Below are positions 55,721 through 64,000 of a DNA stretch of 64,000 bases, one piece after another. Each line of letters begins with the position of its first letter. The stretch's first letter is position 1. Source of the DNA: Cycas panzhihuaensis (taxonomy: Eukaryota; Cycadophyta); assembly GCA_023213395.1 (NCBI GenBank), contig CM041465.1, forward strand, positions 77,879,741 through 77,943,740, given 5' to 3'. The position numbers and the translations under genes were made by a program. A model generated the notes under the pieces. It saw only the letters and a program-made list of their open reading frames with translations. It did no database searches and was not told where the DNA came from.

Positions 55721-57752
55721 TCTAATTTTCTTCTTTAATGTTTAATGTTTTGAAGCCTTCATCTTCAAGTCTTCAAGACTTCATCTCCTTTATCTTTATT
55801 ATCTTTATATCTATTAGAATTTGTAACCTGTAATAATTTATATCAAAATCTATATCAAGATGTATAGATTTATATTATATGTAACCTATAAATATATTAA
55901 TATGATGTTTATTTCTTATAAGTATTAACCTATAAAACCTATAATCAACATGTAGTTATTTGTAATCAGTAGTGACCAACTATGAATAACCAACCTACAA
56001 AATATAAATAAATCAACATCAATCATCAACTAATGTACATAAATTTTACTGTCATGTTTATATGAAGTGTTTTCTTAGACATCTTCATATCTTTACCTAT
56101 AAAGTTATAATAAACATCATCTGTCAACTAGTCATTAATAATCTCAAAATTTAAATTAATAATTAATGCTTGTATAAAATAGCAACCATCTACCAAAATG
56201 CATAGATAATCAGCCACTATAATTACTAGTTCTATAGGATGTGTTTCTTGTACATGGTTCATTAGTAAATAAGAGTAGTATAAAATATCTTACTTCTTAC
56301 AGATGAGATTATTAACATAATCTATGCATTGTATAAGAGTAGCATCATTTATCTTACCTCTTATTTATGAACAAATATCTTGTGCATTGCCTTCATCATC
56401 ACGTCTACACATTAACTCTAGGAATAGGCTAAACTACCTAGTCAAGATAAGTTAATTGTATTATGATAAGGTAACATAAATTTTATGTTTCCATGTCTCT
56501 TATCATATGTGGTGAGTTACATTTATCATTGTCAAACACTTATATGATATCAACTAGATAACCTCAATAGTTGAATTGGTGTGCTAAGTAACAATGTATG
56601 AGACTTTTTCTTCTTCTCCTTATCTCATAAATAGGTGTTAAGCTTAATTTCTCATCAACTTATCTTTCTATCAAATAGATGATTTGGGCTCTTTATCAAA
56701 TTCAAATGGTGTCATTAATCATCAAGTTGGTGTCATTTAAATTAGGTGATCTAACATTTGATTAGTGACTGTAGTTCCACTAAACCAAATATGTAAATTC
56801 TAAGGGAGATTTACATATTTAGCATATCAAAAAAATTTCACATCAAATATCATATCAAATATGTTTCTACTACATAAATTGTCATCTAATTTAAGATTTT
56901 AAATGTTATAAGTAAGCCTTAAATTATTCACCTTTAAATAAAAAATTATTTTTTATTCTTCATTTATCAATAATGATATCACCATCGTATCAAGAGACTC
57001 TGAAAATATCATAATACGTAAAAATTATTTTGAGAAAAAATCATAAAATACATCTTTTATGAGGTTAAAAGTATTTTGATTAACTTTACCCATTAATATC
57101 TATATCATTTAATCTTTGAAATATGCCTTGTGGTCTCACTCTGACCATATTAAAATTCTCTTTCTAACATAATTGATAGGATGAAAAAAGGATACTTTAG
57201 TGAAAAGTTATTGTAAAAAATATGCTAATATATCATAAAAAAGTATGTGTTCCTTCCGAAACTTGGTTAATTTCCTTTTAGCTAGGGTTGTTAGTCACAT
57301 TACTTCACCATATAACCATCCACTAAAGGTCAAAGGGGATTTATAAAATCCAAAATTTATTAAATATAACTTAAAGTGTTTTTATATTTGCAAAAAAAAA
57401 TCAATCTATTTAATATTTTTTAAGTCCATAAATTTTAAATAATATTAAAAGTAATTAAATCAATATATTAAAATATAAATATTTTTATCATTTAAAAATT
57501 TCTCAATACATTTCTTCTCTTTTTTGGATTAATCTTGCATGCAAAACTATATGTGGACTTCTCTTTGGACAATCAATTCTTTATAGTGTTCTATTAATTA
57601 GGTTTGGGTTTTATGAATCTCATGGTGTAACATTTGATTAAGAGATGTCTCTAAATTGATATAGATCATGATGGTTGTGTTGTAGCTCTAGCCAAATATA
57701 TAAGGATTAAGCATATCATCACTCTCATAGTTTGGGAATCATAATTAGTCTC
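55721..57752. other. AT-rich interval, no gene recognised
   Basis: About 2 kb of very AT-rich sequence. No coding frame over 60 codons, RNA gene or repeat boundary was seen on either strand. Confidence 0.55.
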
Positions 57753-58130
57753 TGGATGCACGTCTACGGGATAGTCGCTAAGCTCAATAGGAATAATGGT
57801 AGGCAACAATTGATGTTGAAGGTGTGGGCAAGATCTTACAAGCAAAGAGAGCACCATGCAAGGCACCTCGTGCGCCGGAGTGTGAGTTCGGGACCTGCGA
57901 ATGGCACCCAACTACCTTGGAGTAGCCCTCAATTTGAAAGAGAGAGTGTATACAGGGCGTATCCTAGATGGTCTCGAGAGGAAGGTCCTCCCACCCTTGG
58001 ACGGTCGAAGGGAAGAAGAGGAATCCTCAAAGGGTTTCCTTAGGATGAAGGGAAATGAATGTGAATGGGGTATGTAAAAGCCTACGATGTAAACGGGTCT
58101 CTCTAAGTTATTTGGTCAAGGCAAATAGAA

Positions 58131-58198
<68 letters not shown>

Positions 58199-58228
58199 AG
58201 CTAAGTCTCCCTTTAACAAATAAAGGGG
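57753..58228 (-). repeat. Extra partial LTR terminus
   Basis: Begins with the same LTR end motif (GCACGTCTACGGGATAG) as 58229 and shares downstream blocks such as GGAGTGTGAGTTCGGGACCTG. Two LTR termini therefore stand in tandem. It ends in a GA microsatellite and CTTAAGCTAAGTCTCC before the full LTR. Confidence 0.7.
58134..58194. repeat. (GA)n microsatellite
   Basis: About 30 uninterrupted GA units between the tandem LTR termini. Confidence 0.95.
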
Positions 58229-60768
58229 TGGACGCACGTCTACGGGATAGCTACCTAACTAATAGGTGTGGCGAGAGTGGGTGGTGATATGACTGAAGGA
58301 GAGACCTATGAGGAAACTAATTACCACGCAGAGCGCCCCGTGTGCCGGAGTGCGAGTTCGGGACCTGCAATGGAATATGGCTACTAACAAGTGATCCTCC
58401 ACCACTTCGAACAAAGGGTGAAGATGCGCAGGGCAAGCCTGGGTTGACCTAGAGACAGGACCCTCCCACCCTTGGGTGGCCGGAAAGGGAAGGAGAAGAT
58501 CCAAGAAAAATAGATCAAGGGTGTACCTAAACAAGCTAATCAGGTACACAAGCAACGCGGGAGGCAAGAAGCTTGTATGGTTAAAGAGAGGAGGAAAGGT
58601 AGAGAGGGAGGTTCCTATAGCCTTTCCTATGGATAGAAAAGATGCGTGTAATAAAACAAATAAAGCATAACCAAAAGCAAGATCAAATTTCCCCTTTTGT
58701 TTTCCAATGTGTTAATTACTAAAGAATAAATCAAAAGGGAAAAAGGGCAGCAGGGTAGAGTAAGATGTGCACCTGGACTGAGAGCGTGCATGACGAAGGC
58801 CTTCTCGAGAGGCACCAAGCTACTCCACGCGGCACGTTGGATGCGGAATGTTGTGGCAGATTGAAAATGGGCTCCCTTACCTTCCCCAGAAAAAAACCAA
58901 ATGCGATGCCAAGGAAAGAAAAGAAGTAAATGCTAATAACTGAAGAAGTGCGAAAGTACGATGTACGTGAGGGCACTTACCGGCAACGGGGCTAACGGAC
59001 AATATCCTTCACTCTCCCCAAGTACCTGCAAGCAACGGCAACCTCCCCCTTCCCGGAGGAAGGATACTAACATGCAATACAAGATCCTAACAGTATATGT
59101 CTAAATAGTACAAATAAGAATCTAAACACACATGTGTTAGTATCAATCCAACGATGAAAGTGCGTAAAAGAAAGTAACCAAAGTAAAGGTAAATGACCGA
59201 TAAGCCTCGGAGTGGCCCACCTCCCGCAAATGATGCCCTAACCTCCCCCCAAGAGCCACAAGGCATCGAGGGCAAGGCCAGGAGGGATGGTTGGAAATGG
59301 CAACAAGGAGGCAAAGAGGAGCCAAGGGACACCTATGGCAAACCGGGATGCTATGAAGAGCAAGCCGGGCAGCCGGGAAGAAAGTTGGGCAAAGACTAGT
59401 GGTTGGGACTTATGTAAGTTGCCCAAACTTGAACTAAGCCCTCAAACCAGTGCTGCAACTTGTGACAGCGCTGATTTCAATGGCTAAAAGAGGGCCAACA
59501 AACCCTTATTTGTGTGGCAAAGACAGCACGAGGCGAGAGGGAGGATTTAGGGGGCTTAGAGCCGCTTAGGGAGCGTGGAAGGTGGTATGGAATCCACCCA
59601 GCTCCATCCCAAAGCCTATGCCAACCCTTAACGCTGCTGCCTTGAACAGCAAACGCAGGTAAGAGGCACAATGACAGTGATAAAATAGCCCACTAAAAGA
59701 AGAGAACCAAACTCACAAGGGCAAGCAGGGAGCAAGTAAGATGGAGCATTAATATCACAAGAAAAGTAATGCAGATCAAGCAATACCTGAGTGAGGGAGG
59801 CAAGAGACTTGCCTCAGCCAAGGGGCAGTGAAGAGGGGCTGAGAAATCAGCCCAGATCTGCGATGTAGCAGGTTTGGGACCCTACTAAGGAGGTTGGAGG
59901 GGAAACACCTGCACTTGAAGCACTTGAAGACTGCCCGGGGCAAAGATCTATTGGAACCTCTCCAAGGTGCATGAGGGGCTGGGAGAATGTCCTAGCCACA
60001 CCAAAGGAGAGCAGGGCATTATAGGAGAGACGCAGGTCCTGTGATAGCAGTAGAGCAGCAAAGAAGAGTAGAGCATAGCCGTGTTTCCTTGAGGAGCAAT
60101 TTAAGAGTGAGCCAAAAAAGTCCTAAAAATGAGTAATTCATGCTTTAAATAGCCAACCTAAACCCTATAGCGAGCGATTAGGGCACGGCTGGGAGAGAGT
60201 TAAGTCGCGAGCCACGTGGCAGTTTCACAATAAATGCGAAATTGCCACGGTGGATTTTAAAAAATAAATTAGAACAACAGATCAAGAACTCATGCAGATC
60301 TGAAAATTCAAGCGGACAAACCCGTATAAAAAGCAGCCAGCTAGCCTAGGGTGGGGGAAGATGACAAAAAGAGCCAATGGGGGGCTGAGACACCTACCCG
60401 GGGGTAAACAAGCCAACAAACGGGTCCAATAGGGCAAAAATAGGGCTCAAAGAATGTGGCAAGTCAACCAAGAGATGACGGGTCATCACACCAAGTGAGG
60501 TGGCGCAAACCTAGTGGATCTTGAAGCGAGGAGGGCAGATGCGGGAAGTGAAGTGGCCACCAGGGTGCCACACTCGCTGGGAGTGTGCCCCTACTATAGT
60601 CGTCATAGGCTAAAATAAGTGTAGACAGGGACAAAGTTGCCTACAAAGCCACACACATGCAAACATGCAAGCAAACACTCATCAAACGAAAGTGATGATA
60701 ATGCGAGAAACATACCTGCACTTACCTGAGTCGGTGATTCCGTATCCATTCCCGGAAGCCGGGAAACA
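58229..60768 (-). repeat. 3' LTR (minus orientation) of the second gypsy copy
   Basis: 2,540 bp, plus-strand start TGGACGCACGTC and end CGGGAAACA, colinear with 17959-20675 but clearly diverged. The TATA-like box is conserved at 60143-60151 on the minus strand. Confidence 0.85.
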
Positions 60769-60780
60769 CTGCCCCCTTGG
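60769..60780 (-). promoter_or_regulatory. Polypurine tract of the second gypsy copy
   Basis: Minus strand CCAAGGGGGCAG directly before the LTR start TGTTTCCC, as in the first copy. Confidence 0.8.
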
Positions 60781-61174
60781 TAGCAGAGCCTCGCCACTCG
60801 GAAGCCTAGTACGATGGCGAATGCTGGCAACACAACTGTCAGTAGCACATGTGTATATAGATATATCAATCAAGATCATAACAATAGGCAAGGGTACCGG
60901 CGAGTGTCGTGGCGGAACGCGTGGATAAGAAAGCGGCAGTGGAGACAACATAGGGGCTGCCTATGAGCCACCTGGGAACGGACTAGGAAAATGAGACAGG
61001 TGAGGGGGCTGCCCCCACCACAAAGGATGCAAAAGAGCATGCATAGTTAGGTAAAGAGTAAGGAAAGCGTAGGCACCGTAGTTTTACCTCATCAGTAGCC
61101 AAGTTTCGGAGGTACGAACAGATCGCGAAGCAAAGTGTGAGATGACCTGGGGCTTGGGCGATGGGGGCCAGACA

Positions 61175-61601
61175 GGCCTCAGGAATGGTCAGCAAGGAGA
61201 GGAAGGTGGTGCTCAAGGATGAGGCGAACGAGACTATCTGCCTCAGTGTTGAGGGCCCGAGGGATATGCTAGATATCGATGGAAGAGAAGCGGGCCAGGA
61301 GGGATCTGGCAGTGGAAGTGAGAGTCCTCAAGTGAGGGCATCGCACCTGGTAAACCTGGGTAAGATGAGACACCACAACTTTAGAGTCGCAAAGCAAAAT
61401 GATGGATCCGTGATGGAAACGGAGGGCATCAGTGAGGGCTTCAATAACAGCTGTATATTCGGCTTCGTTGTTAGTAGCCTCTTGGAGGAAGATCCCAGAG
61501 CAGAGGAGATCATGTCCGGAAGGGCTGCGGAGAATCCATGCAGCGGCAGAAGGTCCAGGATTACCGTAGCTTCCGCCGTCGGTAAAGATGTAGATGGACA
61601 T
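61175..61601 (-). pseudogene. Additional RNase H, second gypsy copy
   Basis: MSIYIFTDGGSYGNPGPSAA opens an RNase HI-type domain with acidic residues in FTDGGS, NNEAEYTAVIEAL and LLCDSKVVVSHLT, then TSTARSLLARFSSIDI. A TAG follows where the first copy has Arg (CGA/AGA-type change), and HIPRALNTEADSLVRLIL continues behind it. It is better preserved than the first copy. GDGG-like glycines after the first Asp and the NNEAEY motif are typical of plant/archaeal-type RNase H, not of the Ty3 domain. Confidence 0.83.
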
Positions 61602-62554
61602 AAGTGACACAAAATCCAGGCAGTCAATAGATGATGAAAGCAACACTCAAAAGGCAAGCAGAAAGTGGCCATGAAGGGTAGGAGGACCTAGCAATGATGC
61701 ATTCGGCAAGAGCAAGCAATCCGATCACCGGCAGAGAGTGGTCGGGAGGAAAGGCCCCTGGGGCGCCAAAAGGTCGCTTTAGGAAGCGAAACATGCCCCC
61801 AGGTGGGGGAGCATTCCCTTTGGGGACCCCAAGAATGAGAAAGGGCCGTGGAAACGAGTCCAGGGTGACGAAACAAGCCAAACGAGTATAAACTCGGGCA
61901 CGCACGAGCGTAGCGCACAAAACAATGTAGAAGGGCCCTCGCAAAAGCGCGATAATGAGGCACCATAAATGCCCTTGCAAGGGACGGAAGAAAGGGCCTC
62001 AGTATAGCACAATTAGAGACAGGGCCAGAAGGCAAAGGTAATCAGGGTAACGGGACAGTCCCAATGGCTGTCGCGGGACCAAAAACAGAGGAAGTGCCCA
62101 TTGGAGCCCCCGCCTATACAATTAAATTAACAGGAAAATGGATTCATTTTCACCGGCTCTCGTACGAAACCAGAGCCATTCCCTTACGCAGCAGAGTGCC
62201 GCCCAACTTTGGAGGCACGCAGAGGGAGATCGGACCGTCAGATCAGAGGGCGGAGAGAGCCAGCGCGACCAACCGGATGACATGGCGGTAGCGAGACCAG
62301 ATCTAGTGAGTGGATATCACTAAACCCAGCCCATTTCAAAGTTCAAAGTTTGTTAGTTTTTTATAGTTTTCGCATGGTTTTAGTGCCCCTTATGGGTAAT
62401 CGGAGGCTTCTCGGAGTCTGAATCAGACCCAAAAAGAGGCGGGGACCTGGGCATTAGGGAGCTCGTCCCGTGCACCCAGGGTCCACCAGAAGAATTTTTT
62501 TCGTTTTTTGGGGCGGAAATCCCCCCTTTTGAGGGATCGCCGTTCGTACCGCTG

Positions 62555-62580
62555 TAATGATCGCGGTGCCGCGATCATTA
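62555..62580. repeat. Perfect inverted repeat in the first intron
   Basis: Arms TAATGATCGCGG and CCGCGATCATTA with a 2-base centre. A degraded counterpart exists in the first copy near 22430 (AGATCGTGG ... TGATCT). Confidence 0.9.
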
Positions 62581-62609
62581 CCACGGGACCCGATCGCCGC
62601 GGGACCCAT

Positions 62610-62639
62610 GCCAAACTTAGCGGTACCGCTAAGTTTGGC
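62610..62639. repeat. Perfect 30-bp palindrome in the first intron
   Basis: GCCAAACTTAGCGGT followed directly by its exact reverse complement. The first copy retains a decayed version near 22480 (CTAAACTCTATGGTACTATG). Confidence 0.9.
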
Positions 62640-64000
62640 GCAGTACGAAGGCAGAAAGGAAGAAAAATAGACACGAAGGCCAAAGGGGCCCCAAATCTCA
62701 GGCAGAGAGAGATTTGAGAGAGAGAGGGATGAAAGTAACTAACATGAAACTAACTTTGAGTTATTTTTGGTGTGAACAGGCTGTCATCGCGGTAGATAAC
62801 CGCGAGAACGTGGGTATGGCCATGTTGAGCTACATCGAGATGGCGACACAGGAGGACAGGGAGATCCTACAGAGGTGTGGCCTATACAAGGCCCTCAAGA
62901 CACCTCAATACACATCAGATCAGAGGCTATTGGTCGACATAGTGTCACATTGGGACAGGAGGAGACATGTGTTCCACCTACCACAGGTAGGTGATGTGAC
63001 GGTCACGCCGCGAGATATCCGGTGGATACTGGGAGTTCCAAATGATGTGGGAGGTCGGTGAGACTAGGGACGCCGCCCAAAGACTTAAAGGCAGACATGT
63101 GAGGTAGCCCTGTTATTCATAGGAGCTGATAGATGGGAGCAGAGGGGAGCCCCCCCTCCAGACTGTACTGATGTCAGGGATTCCTCAGGTGAGGAAACTG
63201 GTTATACTGTGTGTTCGCCTGCATTTCGTAAGTAACTATAGGGAGGTGCCAGATGGATGGTTAGATGTAGTTTGCCACTGCGAAGCTGGCGAGAGGATGG
63301 AATGGGCAGCCCTGATAGCGGCAAACCTCATCGCCTAGTTGGATACTATCAGGACGATCGACAGAGGTGGATTGTCATATAGCACACTGTTGCAGTGTTG
63401 GTTCTTCGATCACTTTACGGCAGTGGCACCAGCGGGGGGACCACACCCCATCACAGAGCAGGCCCCGATGGTCCACGGTGTGGCGCACTTACCGAGGGGA
63501 CAGAGGAGAGGGCCCATGTCAGACGATCAGTGGAGGCCACGTCACTAGACCTCCTCACCCTACCAGACTACATAGTAGAGCCTTATAGGACTATGAGGTG
63601 CGATAGTGACGACGAGGCGGGCGGAGCAGGAGTGCCCGCAAGCGATGACAGCGGAGATGACAGAGATGATGGAGATGATGGGGCCGACCCGTCACGACCT
63701 ACAGGGGAGGCAGGTCCCTCAGGGACAGCAGGAGATGCAGAGGGTCCATCCGGGGCTGCCGGAGGAGAGGCAGGACCGTCTGGAGCACAGGGTGAGATCA
63801 GGGGACCCGTGACCAGGGCCCGCAGGCTACGGATCGTGATGGGATCCGGAGGGACGAGAGTTGGGCCCGCCCTTGCGAGGAGGGAGGCCCAGGCAGAGGA
63901 GGTGCCAGAGGACGAGGCACCCGCGGCTGGTGGAGAGCTAGGAGGGGAGGATGCTGCGCGACCAGAGGAGCCGGCGGCCACAGCAGGTGAGACCTAACCC

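Larger units (their letters stand above)
62282..63986 (+). pseudogene. Antisense spliced gene, plant mobile domain-like, second copy (first two exons)
   Basis: Exon 1 62282-62305 (MAVARPDL), intron 62306-62779 (GTGAGT to AACAG), exon 2 62780-63986 followed by the donor GTGAGA at the window edge. Exon 2 starts AVIAVDNRENVGMAMLSYIE and contains DIVSHWDRRRHVFHLPQVGD, TPRDIRWILGVP and, after frameshifts near 63050 and 63200, GGLSYSTLLQCWFFDHFTAV. An acidic, then Gly/Pro/Ser-rich tail follows, with repeats of the type GEAGPSG. Splice sites and exon sequence agree with the first copy despite strong divergence of non-coding parts, which argues for past selection on this gene. Frameshifts and a TAG near 63340 make this copy defective. 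Confidence 0.6.
57753..64000 (-). mobile_element. Second, diverged copy of the Tat-like gypsy element (3' part only)
   Basis: A minus-strand element of the same family as 17959-34692. The left end TGGATGCACGTCTACGGGAT matches the LTR end of the first copy. A partial LTR end (57753-58228) is followed by a full LTR (58229-60768), purine tract, additional RNase H and the antisense gene. The rest of the element (integrase to 5' LTR) lies outside the window, so its target duplication cannot be checked. It is more GC rich than the AT-rich DNA to its left. Confidence 0.88.

Noticed and set aside
58134-58194. GA tract considered as a GAGA-type regulatory site
   Set aside because: A pure microsatellite between duplicated LTR ends; absent from the first copy, so not a family regulatory element.
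60777-60792. TTGGTAGCAGAGCC next to the gypsy LTR, resembling an initiator-Met primer site on the plus strand
   Set aside because: gag and pol run on the minus strand and a better primer site is at 31981-31999; this place is the purine tract end. The resemblance is chance or an old exchange.

Overview
The window looks like repeat-dominated nuclear DNA from a land plant with a large genome. It contains LTR retrotransposons of both plant superfamilies (Ty1/copia and Ty3/gypsy), initiator-tRNA-Met-type primer sites, nested insertions and AT-rich spacers, and no intact host gene. No narrower taxon can be read from the sequence. Almost every coding region is decayed, and many of the in-frame stops sit where a single C-to-T change from Gln or Arg codons would produce them.

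Layout. (a) 465-8751: a complete-length but inactivated copia element (called e1) with 336-bp LTRs, a 5-bp target duplication CACAA and a very long 3.4-kb untranslated leader. (b) 8757-14247: AT-rich, decayed DNA, including an unidentified dead reading frame and its partial inverted copy. (c) 14248-47525: a tandem duplication of an ~8.3-kb block. Each unit holds a pol-less copia-type element (family M), a decayed minus-strand Ty3/gypsy remnant (G-old) and a decayed copia element (family N). The left unit was later split by (d), a 16.7-kb Ty3/gypsy element on the minus strand (17959-34692) with 2.7-kb LTRs, target duplication ATTTC/ATTTT, and a gag-protease-RT-RNaseH-integrase polyprotein. Between its integrase and 3' LTR this element carries two extra genes: a second RNase H on the sense strand, and a spliced antisense gene resembling plant mobile domain proteins. 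(e) 45353-49918: the rest of family N (TSD TAATG) and of G-old (integrase, RNase H, RT). (f) 50056-55355: a pol-less copia-type element (e2, TSD TTAAC) related to e1 through its leader; it has captured host DNA, including a recognisable fragment of the Mediator subunit gene MED18. (g) 55361-57752: AT-rich remnants. (h) 57753-64000: the 3' part of a second, diverged copy of the element in (d), cut by the window edge, with the same extra RNase H and the same antisense spliced gene. Its first intron holds two perfect GC-rich palindromes.

Relative order from nesting: G-old came first. N and M inserted into it (or its continuation), then the M/G-old/N block was tandemly duplicated, then the large gypsy element hit one of the two M copies. 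e2 inserted separately into the G-old LTR region. LTR pairs differ by about 4% in e1 and about 11% in e2 (hand count), so e1 is the younger of these two. The most interesting content is the MED18 capture in e2 and the conserved antisense spliced gene of the large gypsy family.
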